Shown here: one piece after another, positions 1 through 12,700 of the stretch
How positions within the stretch are numbered: the stretch's first letter is position 1
Layout of the letters: every line of letters begins with the position of its first letter
Source: Ochotona curzoniae
Taxonomy: Eukaryota; Chordata; Mammalia; Lagomorpha; Ochotonidae
DNA length: 64,000 bases
Assembly: GCF_017591425.1 (NCBI RefSeq)
Contig: NW_024467083.1
Coordinates: 13,631,001 to 13,695,000 of the forward strand
Reading direction: 5' to 3'
Notes under the pieces: generated by a model
What the model saw: the letters and a program-made list of their open reading frames with translations, nothing else
Told to the model about the DNA's origin: nothing
Databases searched by the model: none
Program-made: the position numbers and the translations under genes

Positions 1-74
1 GCCAAGGTGCCAGACATCTCTTGAGTTTCAACGAGCCCTGTAAGTGCATATCAAAGAAACAGAGTGCTGCTACT

Positions 75-390
75 TTTTTTTTTTTTAAGAATTATTTATT
101 TTTATTGGAAAGGCAGATATACAGAGAAGAAGATCTTCCGTCTGATGGTTCACTCCCCAAATGGCCTCAATGGCTGGAACTGAGCCAATCCGAAACCAGG
201 AGCATCTTCCGGGTCTCCCATGGGGGTACAGAGTCCCAAGGCTTTGGGGCGTCCTTGACTGCTTTCCCAGACCACAGGCAGGGGCTGAATGGTAAGCAGG
301 GCTGCCAGGATTAGAATAGGTACTCATATGGGATACCGGTGAGTGCTCAAGGCGAGGACTTAAGCTGCTACGCTGTCACGCTGGGCCCAG
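75..390 (-). repeat. C-type SINE, near full length
   Basis: A T-rich start with ATTTATTTTTATTGG, the AGATCTTCCGTCTGATGGTT block and a terminal GGGCCCAGC mark an antisense lagomorph tRNA-derived SINE in an RNPC3 intron. Confidence 0.85.
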
Positions 391-677
391 CATGTTACTT
401 CTTATATCATGTAAATTTCTGTTTTATTTTTGTTTATGAATTATACCATTTTTAAGAACTTACTCTGAAGTTTAAATGAAAACGTAGAGTAGCTAATAAA
501 GAACGGATTCTGTGAAAGTTATACTCTACCCCCTTTCGTTAGTGTTTAAGAAATGTTTGAAAGAACTGTTTTCATGGACCTGTTTTCATAATTTCATGTT
601 TGTAAAGATAATTTGTTTTTTCATATGCAATTTTTCCTTTTTTTCTAAAAATAAGACTGCCTGTGATTACGTTGTAG

Positions 678-761
678 ATCTGAAGACACTGTGGAAGAAG
701 AGAAAGAAAAGAAAGAAGTTGATTGCTTAACGATAGAGAATGGAATTGCACCAAACCATGG
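678..761 (+). CDS. RNPC3: RNPC3 exon (first in window)
   Basis: The exon starts after a GTTGTAG acceptor with the last base of a split codon, then encodes a charged EEEKEKKE stretch and ENGIAPNH. It ends GG|GTTAGA, splitting a Gly codon that the next exon completes. The donor is not a strong consensus. The reading matches the linker after RRM1 of the human protein as remembered. Confidence 0.9.
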
Positions 762-3700
762 GTTAGAATTTCTTGTTTTAATCTTTTGGTTTTGTGGTTC
801 TGATAATTTATTTTATAAAGGACATTTTAATACATATTATGTATTTGATTTTTTTTTTTCGTTTTATTTTGAAATACAAAGAGAGGGAGACAGATGTATA
901 AATTCATCTGCTGATTCACTCCCCAAATGCGTTCACCAGCTAGGGTGGGGCCGGATGAGGCCAGGGCCAAGCACTCAGTCAGTGCCTCTGTGTGCGGCAG
1001 GGACCTAAGTGCTGGAGTCATTAGGTAGGGCTAGTCAGGCTGTGCTTTAGCAAGAAGCTAGAATTGGGAGCAGTGCCAGGACTCAAATCTAGACACTCAG
1101 ATATGGCATGTCGGCATCCCAAGCCATCTCTTAACTACCAGATGCGTGCTCTTCATATGTGTTTTTAATTTTTTGAATAAAGTTTTTGAGCCGAGTCTGG
1201 CATTGAACAGAGGAAGCATCTGTTAACATGTTTGGAAGTGTAAGTAAGAAAAATGCTTTATTTTTCTGTAATGAAATCAATGGCAAGATTCTTTCTAAGT
1301 GTACCTGTTTGGATCTTTTAGAAACATGGTGAATCTAAGCATGCTGTATCATTTGAGTAATTTTGTATGTTATCAGGTTACTTAAAATGAATATTTATAT
1401 GTTGTTATTAAATTTGCCCAACATTTAATTTTTTTAAGGCTGACATTTCCTCTGAATTCATGCCTCAAGTATATGTACCCACCACCTTCAAGCACAATCC
1501 TAGCAAACATAGTAAATGCTTTGGCAAGCGTGCCTAAATTCTATGTACAGGTAAATGAAACTTCTTTTCCTAAAAGTATGTGTTTGTGTATACGAGGTGC
1601 CTTATTGTTTGTCTTGATTGCCATCTGTAATAGTTTAAGTAATTTAATGATAAAACTATTTTAAAAGTGAAAAGATGAGTGTACTACTTTGAAGTAATGA
1701 TTTTTTAGAAACTGTAGTATGAATCAATATTAGTAAATGAGCCTGTTTAGAAATGTGATTTCTGATAGTCCTGTGTTGCTTTAGCGTACATGGAGAGATC
1801 TTTAAATCAAAAGGTACAGTGAACTCTAGCACATGGCTCAAGGATTTTAAAGATAATAGCATACTACTTTGAAGTGTACAGTATGAATGATCATTTTCTT
1901 CCTTGTATTTTTTAGTGTTTCACATTCACAATAAGCAGAAAAAAAGAGATTAAAGTGTTTCTGTGGGTGTTGCTTTGTAAGAATACTTCATTCTTATTAG
2001 TGGTACTTGTTTTATCTACACAATGAACAAACATTTGGGGATATCAGGGCTAGTCTTCTGACATCCAGTGTCTTATTTTACCTTGTTCTTGTACTAGAAC
2101 GACACGATGCTGCTGCATTTGAACTAAGATATTTGGTAATACTATTTCACAAGTTTTTATGTAAAATATAAGGTATGAGCTCAATCATTAATACTATGTG
2201 ATTTTTAAATGCTTTACCACTTAAAGGTGCTTCATCTTATGAATAAAATGAATTTGCCCACGCCTTTTGGACCAGTTACTGCACGACCTCCTATGGTAAG
2301 AAAGTTCTTAGGACTTGTTTAATAGACAAAATTTCTTGCATGAGCGAGATTATTTAGCTTTGAAAGTGTAGAAATGTTGTGCTAACTTGTGATGCAGACT
2401 GAATAGGAACAAAGAGGAAGTCATGTGGTAATAGCGGAACTGAGGACGGAGTGTCAGGAAGGGTAGAATATGAAAAGAATACTTTGATGGTTAATAAGAT
2501 CATCATTCTTTCAGTGTTTAGTTCTTTGACCCAAAACACTTGTCTGAGTTACCTAAAAGTTTTTTTCAACGTAGTTTTATTATAGATATTCACTTACAAA
2601 TGACAAAAAGATGACTAATATTTTTATTAGAAGTTTTGTGCAAAGCTACCAAGTGATTTATATAGTTGACTATGTCCTTGAAATTACTTAGTGGTAATAA
2701 TCTGGATAATTATTAAAACAAAATAATTTTGAGTGTTAACATAAAAATAGGAAAAATTTGCTTCAGAACTGGTTAATTTTCTCTTGTTCAAGCTTCCAAC
2801 TTGTTCAATACTTGGGACAGGGCTATTAAGATTATGCTAGCTGCTCTGAAAAAAAACAAACAGAACAAAATATTGTCTTGTAATACAATAGAAGTTATTT
2901 GTTGGTTAGATCAGTTCTAAAATAAGGCAAAGGAATGTGCTCCTCTACTGTACTACTCATAAAACCTCAGTATTGGAGGTCCTCCCATCCCGCGGAAGAA
3001 ATCACTCGACACTTGAGAGAGTCTCCAAGGCGCTTTATTCCGATCTTCCGATCTTCCGTTGTGAACCGTTATGACCGTTAATTCTGTTACGCTCCCCCCT
3101 CCCCCGCCAAGCCCCCCGCTTATCTGTCAAACTTGTCCAATAAGCTTAAAGATAACCAAGGCACACCAATCAGGGCAAAGGGCCAATCACAGGGCAGGAA
3201 ATGGTCAGTATCCTCAACACCTCAGTTTTCTTCCCCATGCTTTTCCACATTGGTGAGGCTTCTATAATTGCAGAAATTAGGAGTATATTTAGGACTTTGG
3301 CTACAATTCAGTGGTATGATGAAATATAGCTACGGAAAACGCTTACAAGTTCAGGTCAGCTTGATGCTAAGGAAGAAGAAACAAGATTTTTGATCAGCTA
3401 ATGATTTGCTAATTGCTCCCTGATTTTTTACTGAATTATCACATGAAATAATGAAAAAAAGAGTCATGTATTTATGGAAGTTTTATGTTCTATAAATGTC
3501 ATAGATTACCATGGTGTTTTCATTTTGTATTTTTAATTAGTATGAAGACTATATGCCATTGCATGCACCTCTTCCACCCATGTCTCCTCACCCACCTGAG
3601 GAACCTCCTTTGCCAGATGACAATGAGGAATTATCTAGTGAAGAATCAGAATATGAAAGCAGTGATGATGAGGATCGACAGAGGTTTGTGAAGTGAAATA

Positions 3701-6700
3701 TTTGTTCAGGTTCTAAGGAACAGATGGGATTTTTCTTGGTAGGAGATGCTCAATTCTTTTTGTAAAGTTATTAGAATCTGTCCTCAGCCGCTCTGCTAAC
3801 CCCTCAAACATATACAGTAACTAGAAAGTAAATGCCAAGACCGAATGGCAATGTTTAGATTATGATTTAATTTTTTAGATTGATGGTTGTTATAAAGTAT
3901 GGTTAAAGTAAACCTCATTATTTCTGAATTTATTTGTAACTTTCACATCAGTAATTGACCGTATTACTCAACCATCTTTTTGTGGGAATAAGCATTAACA
4001 TTATGGTGAAAAAGTTGCTTCTTCGGTAAGGATGCTTCAACTCTCATATCCTATACTAATATCCTTGCCATGTTTTTCACAGTTTTGGGGTTTTTTGTTG
4101 TTGTTGATGACTTTGCTGTTTAAAAAGCACCCAAACAGAGTCTGAAGTCCTGTGTATTATTTCCAAGATCAAGGTTTGCTTACAGAGAAAATAAGCTTAG
4201 CTAATACTCCTTTTGGGCCAGTTGTAATGATGTTGACTGAAATATGATTTCAGTGTTTCGAACAGGCAGTATAATGCGGTGTTCTTTAATATGAACACTC
4301 AAAAAACAAGGTCATGTGTTTTGTTCAGTTGACAGGTAGTTAGGGTCTTGAAGAAATCTTTCTCTGAGAAGCCAGAATTGTGGGTGAGGCCATCTTCTGT
4401 GACAATCACAATCAGTATGGATGACAGTTAAGCTCCTGGCTGTGTGTTACCTGTTTGATTTGCTTTCAGATTTCACAAATGTTACCCTGCAAAATAAGTT
4501 ATCACTGTTCATCTTTGAGCTCCTGATCTATAGAAACATAAAAATAGCTAAGCAAGAACTACATCAAAATTTCCCTATACATGTGACGCTGTGGTGCAGC
4601 TGGTCCAGCAACCACTTACAGTACTGACATCCTGTGTGATTTCTGGTTTGAATCCTGGGTGCTCCACTTCTTGCTTCATCTCCATGCTATTGTACCTGGA
4701 AAAGCAGTGTCAGATGTTCTGGTACTTGGGCCCCTGCCACCCAGATGATAGGCCCAGATAGTTGGACTACTAGCTTCTGTTTGGTCCAGCTTTGGCCATT
4801 TGTCCATTTGCGGGCTGGAGCAGCAGATGGAAGGTTTTCTCTGTGTGTTTCTATCTCTGTCTGTCTGTGGCTCCCTCCGTCTCTTTCTGTAGTACAGTCT
4901 TTCAAATAAACAAACAGATCTTTAAAAAAAAACTGCCAAACAAAAATGTCTTGAAATTTTCAGTGTTCATATTCTTACCAGCAAAAAAGTTTATTAACTA
5001 TCAGTTAGCTACTTTCTGTTCTTGTTTTTTGTTTTTTTGTGTTTTGTTTTAGCCATGTTAGAGTGTAGTATTTGAAAACTTTGTTCTTAATATGGATCAG
5101 TTTAGAGCGATTATGTTCAAAATACTTTTGAATGAAACATATTAGTCCATTCTCGCTTTGGTAACTAGAATATGAATCAACAATTTTACTGTGTTATGAG
5201 ATATTTGGAATGCTCTTAATAGATTTTTGAAATTATAAACTGTAAGTGCTTGGCATGAGATGCAGCAATTTTATGTAATTAATGAAGCTTATAGTGAAAT
5301 AACAATTACTTAAAATTAAGTAAGTGCCTTCCAAGTAAGGTGAAAGCTGGGCAAGGCAATTTTGAGTCAAGTTATTGTAAAATTCTTTTCTTGATAATTT
5401 GGAAGTTATACTAATTTCATATAAGTATGTTCCATATAAATTATCTTATAGACCACAATCAAATTGAAACTTAGCAAAAATAATTATAAGTAAAGATGCT
5501 TCTAGATAAGGGACAGCTGTTTACTTCTCTTCTCTCCTACACAGAATGAGCAAACTAATGGAACTAGCCAACCTTCAGCCCAAAAGACCAAGAACCGTAA
5601 AGCAGCGCCACGTGAGAAAAAAACAAAAAATAAAGGATATGCTGAGTGCACCTACATCTGCTTCACACAGGTAATTTTGTTCAGAATTATTATAAGAGTA
5701 TCTATTTTTTGTTGAATTTAATTCACATCATTTTTCAGTCTGGATTTTTGTTTCATATTAGTCTTATTAGATTCACCATTGGATTCTTATTTCCCAGGTC
5801 TGTAGGTATTCATAATTCTCTTAACATTTTTCCAATTTGTGGTATTGATGACTGCAAATCTTAAAATACGTTTCTTGTTGAACTTACTATCCCTTCTTTT
5901 TACCCACCATCTTCCTACCTCTTTATTTCCTTTTTTTTGTCCCTCTATTTCTCCCTCCATCCCTTCACTTTCTCACTTTTTTTAAATCTCATAGGCTTCA
6001 TTTATTTTTCAATTTGTTTTATTTTCCCTGATACAGTTTTGTAGGTGTAGGGGTTTCCCCCTCTACTTCCCCTTCTTCCCTCCCTGTTCTCTGCCTCCCC
6101 TTCCCTGCTGTTTTCTCCCATTTTATTACAGTAGTATAGTGCTTTAGCAACAGTCACAAGTCCAACATTCTGCTGTTAATTTGTATCATGACATTGTACA
6201 TTTAGGCAATAGATTTCATATACTTAACTGTGGTCATCTTCTGTTTGTAAGCGTATATTCACTATTAACCTCATTCATTTTTATAGTTTTACTTGTTTTT
6301 ATTGTAACATAACTATTCCTAGTTTTATCTCGAAACATAAATTTCTCATCTCCAAATTTCTATCTACATATATAGATGTTTCTTAGGCACTTAAAGTATT
6401 ACTGAAGGACAGAATGATTTGCTTTCCATTCAGTGTGGTTTTCTGCATTTAAAGCTTTGATAATAGCATCAACAGTTATTCATTTATATGAAATAATGTA
6501 GTTCCTCGTAATTTTATTGCCTGAAATCAAACATTTTTCACTTAAAAATACCAGATAAAAAATCACACATTTTAATGTGGATATATTCATGTCTCACCAG
6601 AATGCTTTTAAATATGTATTGTTTCTGGAGATTCTCTGCTGTATATGGTGTGTGTAATGAACCATACTTCCAAAGATTCATGCTGCCTTTTCTAGCACCT

Positions 6701-9700
6701 CATCACTCTGCTTTTTTGTTATTAAGAGTTGAATTATTAAGTGCTATGCCTACAGTGCAGTGAATGTTTTACCACTGTTGAGTAGGATGTAATTTGAAAT
6801 AACATTTTAATGAAAATTTTATTTGCAGTTGCAAGCTAAAGTTTTAATTGTCTTTAAATAGCAATTTACATCCAGTGCTGTTACCCTCAGATGTATTTGA
6901 CCAACCACAACCTGTAGGTAGCAGGAAAATTGAATTCCATATATCTACTGATATACCAGCAGCATTTAAGAAAGATTCTGAGAAGGAAGAAAATTATGAA
7001 GAAAAGAGTTGTGGTAAGAGCATTTTAATTATTTTATTTGCTGAAATTAGTTTTTTTTTGCGTATGTTAAAAGTGAAGTTTTGTGTGTATGTTTCTGTGT
7101 TTTACTATTTGTCAACTTCAATACTTGTAGCTCCTCTTGAGAACATGGAAGGATATCTGGTTCTAGCATTTTTATGTAACTAAAACTGATGCTAAATAAC
7201 AGTATTTTACTGCTTGCCTAATGCTGGTAATGACCTTTAAGGTGAAATCTGGGTTTGTTTTGCTGATGTTTACACTTTGTAACACCAGGTTTCAGTCTCA
7301 CCCAGCCTTTTGGAGAGGTGAGTGTTTAGCTCTTCTGCTCCCCACCCTCCCTTTTTCTTTGTAACTTTCACAAATAAATAAACCATTTTTAAAAGATCAT
7401 GAATGCATCCAGGTCAGTATTATAATGACTTGTTAAACGTATTATGGTAGCAGGATCTGAGCAACTTAGACCTGATCTTTCTGTATTTTTAAATAGTTCA
7501 TATAATACTATCAATTGGTCATGTCCTACTGCTAGATTTTTTTTTTCCCCTTCTTTGTAAACTATTACCCAAAAATAATTAGAATATGTATCTTTATTCA
7601 TGTGTTTATATCTTAAAATTTTAACTATATTGCACCTTTACATCTTTAAAATTTATTTAGAAAAAAATAAAATGTAATTAGATCTTTTTTATTGACACAG
7701 GGTAATTATACATATATATAGATTGCAGAGTAACATGTCAATATGTGGAAATGAGATTAGAGTAATTGGCATAGCAGTCAATATTTATTGTTTCTTAACA
7801 TTGAGAATGTTGAGAATCATCTCTGTAAGCTGTTGCAACCATGATAATCCTAATGTGTTGTGAAACATTAGAAGATAACTCTTCCTTTCTAATTGTACCT
7901 CTGTTCTCATTAATCATTCTCTTTCCATCCTCTTTAACATGACACAGTTTGTCTTCCAGCTATAAGAACACATGATAATTGTCTTTTTGTGCTGGAATTA
8001 TTTTACTTAACATAGCATCTTGCAGTTTGTATTAATTTCTGTGATTGAGAAACACTCACTGTATGTGTACCACTTTGAGAAATGTCTACTTCTGCGTTTG
8101 TCAGCTTGATCTCTAGTTGTTTACTCTTGAGTTGTTTGGGGTTACTTGTATACTTTGGGTGTTAATCCAGTACTTCATAAATAATTTGAAAATACTTTCT
8201 CTCATTACAGAAGCTTTTCCCTTCATTCTGTTGATTGTATGCAAAAATTTTTTTTGATTTGATGAAATCCCATTTTTCAGTTGTCTTTGCCTATTCCTTT
8301 AAAGTCAAAAAATGTCTTAAAGCAGTATGCTCAAGCATTTTTGCTGATTGGAACTTTGGGGGCTTAAATCTAAGTCTTTGGTCCATTCTGAGTTTTATAC
8401 ATGGTAAGGAAATTTGGTTTCTTAAGCATTTAGAGATCCCATTATCTTAACAGTATTTATCAAAGAGGCTTGCCTTTTTTTTTCAGTTGGCTATAAATAT
8501 ATGAGTTTATTTCCGATCCACATATTGTGTTCATTGATCCATTTATTTTTAAGATTTATTTATTTATTTATTTATTTTTATTACAAAGTCAGATGTACAG
8601 AGAGGAGGAAAGACACAGGAAGATCTTGCGTCCCATGATTCACTTCCCGAGTGAGCGCAATGGCCAGTGCTGCGCAGATCCGAAGCCAGGAGTCAGGAAC
8701 CTCTTCTGGGTCTCCCACACAGGTGCATGGTCCCAAAGCTTTGGGCCATCCTCGACTGCTTTCTCAGGACACAAGCAGAGAGCTGGATGGGAAGTGGAGC
8801 TGCCAGGATTAGAACTGGCGCCCATATGGGATCCCAGGCGTTAAAGACGAGGACTTTAGCTGCTAGGCCATGCTGCCAGGCCCTAGATCTGAGTTTTTGA
8901 TGCATGCAATTGTTGATATAGACTTTAATACATAGGGGTTTTTTTTCTCCCCCAAGTGTGAATTTATTCCTTTGGAAGTCAGAATTGTAGATCTAGAGGA
9001 TGAAACAGAGAGAGAGAGAGAGAGAGAGACAGAAATCAAGTCTCCAGCCCACCTTCTAAAATGGCTAAAACAGCAGGAATTTTAAAGTGAACAACCAGGA
9101 GCTTCTTCCAGGTTTCCCATGTCAGTAGCAGAGGCCCAATCAGTTGGGCTATTTTTGCTTTTCTCTCTTTCTTTTTTTTTTTTTTTTTTTTTTTTGTGAG
9201 ATTTATTTAATTTTTTTGGAAAGCTTGGCAGATTTACAGAGAGCAGTCAGAGTTCTTCCATCCACTGGTTCACTTCTAAGTGGCTAGAATAGCTGGAGCT
9301 AAGCCTATTTGAAGCCAGGATCCAGGAGCTTCTTCCCAGTCTCCCACATAGGTGCAGGATCCCAAGGCCTTGGGCCATTCTCTACTGCTTTTCCAGACTA
9401 CAAGCAGGGAGCTAGGTGTGAAGTAAAGCAGCTGGAATGTGAACTAGCACCCAAATGGGATTCCGATGCTTGCAATGTAGGGATTTAACCACTGAGCCAT
9501 CACCATAAGCCCTTCTGTAGCTTTTCTCAGGTCACTAGCTGGGACCTGGATTGGAAGGGGAGCAGCTAGGACATCAACCAGCATCCACATGAGATGTCAT
9601 TGTTGATGGTAGCTATGCCACATCACCAGCTCCTGTATATGTTTTAGTATGATGTATATGCATTTGTTTTAAGACATTTAAAATTTATTTTTGGTATTTT

Positions 9701-12700
9701 TATTGATCTGTTGCTTTTAAGAGTACATTTTGTAATATCCAAGTACTTTTAGAATTTCTTGAGCCTCTGCATTTTTAATTTTAGTCTAATATCAGAGATT
9801 CATGTTATGGTTTGTCCTTTTGTTTTGCTTTTTCTTAGTTCCTTTTTTTTTATTATTTTTGTAGTACAGTGTATAATATGAAGAGTATTCTTTGTTCTGT
9901 TTTCCCCTTTTGTTCACCTTTGTGTTTCGTGATATTCTGTATTAGTAAGATTTGGTTCCTTTCTCCGTTGTGTTTCTGCCCTGCTGCTGAGTTTTAGTTC
10001 ATAACATCTATTCACTGGACTCATTAGTGCAGGTCTCCGTTACAGGGTGGCTCAGGTGCTGACCTATTCCCACAGTTTATGCTCGTTGTCGATTTATTTT
10101 TCCTTCGTTTCTGAAGGATAGCTTGCTAGGAATAATATTCTTCATTAGGACTTTAAATATATAATTGCATTTCCTCCTGACCTGTAAGATTTATTCGGAG
10201 AAGTCTGCTTTTAGTAATAGAGGTTCACTGGGTGCTTTTCTTGCCCTTTTTACAATTTGGTATGCCTCAAAGAGGATCTGTTTTGGCCTAAACTTTTAGA
10301 AATCCTTTGAGCTTCTTGAACGTGGATTCTCATGTCTTCCCAAAGACTTAGAAAGTTTTCTACACTTATTTCATTAAAACTGGTTTCCTATGCCTTTTCT
10401 TTCTAGTTTTTTTTTTTGTTGTTGTTGTTTTCTGAAGCAACTATAATATGAAAGCTGGCTTTGTTAATGACATTCTTTAATGATGTTAAGCATTTTTATC
10501 CTGTTTTTATCTGACTTAACTACAAACACCTGTTTTAACTCAGAATTTAAATATTGTTAATTGATTAGCTATTGAGTCTCCGAATTATAATTTTAATTTT
10601 ATTATTTACCTGAAAAACGTGTTTGATTCTTTCTTTTTTCTTTTTTCTTTTTTTTTTTTTTTCATTTCATTTTGTCAGTTTCATAGGCTCTGGGATTCCC
10701 TCAACTCTTCCAAAAAACCCTCCTCCCGTATTGAATTCCTCCATATTGTTGCAGTAGTGCAGTTCATATCCAGTCATGATTCCTTCATTGCTGGCATGGA
10801 CCGTGCAGAGAGTCCAGCATCTTAATATCCAGATAAATTCAACAGTTTCATTGGGAGACCATCCCTGGTCTGAAAGTAGGGCTGGCAGAATTTCTCCCCT
10901 CCAATGAATTGCCACAACATAACGTAGCATCAACAACAATTTACAACATCATGAAGTTAATTGACATGGTATTGAGTGACCAGTAAGTTAGAAAATGCAA
11001 GTTCTTAACCACTACTTCATTGACATTTCAGTTTTAGTTTATACACAATTGGCTGCTATACACCTTAAAATGGTTATAGGTACTATTCAGCTGTGTCGTG
11101 TCTGTTTTCATTTTTATGTCTACCACCGTCGGCCATCTTAATGCTCCCCCCAATTCTGTTTTCATGTAGTGATTTATTAACTATTTATTTATTTATTTAT
11201 AATTCGGAAGGCAGAGTTACACAGAAATGGAGAGACAGAACAACCCTCCATATGTTGACCCATTCCCTAAATGGCCACAAAGACCAGTTCTTGGTTAGAC
11301 TGAAACCAGGAGCTAGGAGCCTCCTCTGCATCTCCCCTGTGTGTACAGTAACCCAATTCATTTGCCAGCCTCCACTGCCTACCCATCCACCACCACCCCA
11401 GATGCATACACAGGGAGCTGAAGCAGAGCAGCAAAGACATTTGCCAGTGCCCACCTGTGGGATACTGGCATAGTACATGGCACCCCAGCTCTGTATACCA
11501 CACTTACCCCCTGGTTCTTGTATGATTCTCTCTGCTAAGTTCCTCATGTATTTCATCAATTACATAATTTCACTGAATCATTTTTGTTATTGTGTGTAAC
11601 TCAGGGAATTTCCCTAAAATCACTATCTTGAATTCTTTTTTCAGGTAACTCATTGATTTTCATTTGGTTGAGGTCTACTACTACTACTAGAGAGAACATG
11701 TTATCACCCCCCCCTTTTTTATGCTTCTTATGTCAGTGTTTCTGCATCTTGCAGATTAATTTCAAATGCTAGGTTTTTTAGGCTGACTCTCATTAATGAA
11801 ATGTTTCCTCTGGTAATGGATGCATCTTAGAGATTGGTTGGATGTATCACTCTATTGCCTAAATAAAATAGTAACTATTGCTTCTTGAATTATATATTCT
11901 TCTCACTAAATATTTTGTGCAAATGTCTGATACCTCAGAATACACAGAAACTGAACACTGCATCCTCTACCCTCACTTTGCAGGCTTTCTGACTAGCACT
12001 ATAAATCAGCCACTTCACCATTTAGCTTCAGTCTGTCCCTGTTCTTGTAGTAAAGTGCCTGGGTTTAATAGTAGTGGTAGAAACCACAAAATACTTACTG
12101 TTTTCACTTTACTTTACTTTACTTTACTTTACTTACTGTTGTGTGACATTGGGAAACTCTAATTTTAGAACTAACAGCTTACTAAATAAAAACTGTGGGA
12201 AAGGCAACCTGAAAATAGTTTTGAAAGGAGGAAATTGTAATGACTTATGCTAATGTTGGCTTCTTAGATGTACCTGCTGCTGAAGTTGATGCAGCTAATA
12301 TAGGATTTGGAAAAATCTTCCCAAAGCCTAATTTGAACATCACGGAGGAAACTAAAGACGACTCTGATGAAATGCCATCAGAATGTATTTCTAGAAAGGA
12401 GTTGGAAAAAGGCAGAATTTCCAGAGAAGGTAATGTCATTACATAAACTACATATTCTGTTTTACATTCCTTTGACTCTGTAGAATCAAATCTATTTATA
12501 ATCATATACTTTAGTGAAAAACTTCAAAACAGTTTTCTTATTAATGCTTACCTGATTTTACTCAGATGCCATAGAGGAGAAATTTCCCTCTTGTATAATA
12601 TTTCCATTCTGTTTTTGAATTTTTTTATTATTATTCCTTAGCCGTTTGAATGGCATTGAACACAGTTCATATATCCTATAAGTCAACAAACAGTTAATGA

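Noticed and set aside
1..52. Possible RNPC3 exon before a CCT|GTAAGTGC donor-like site
   Set aside because: None of the three frames resembles the RNPC3 protein upstream of 678, and two contain early stops.
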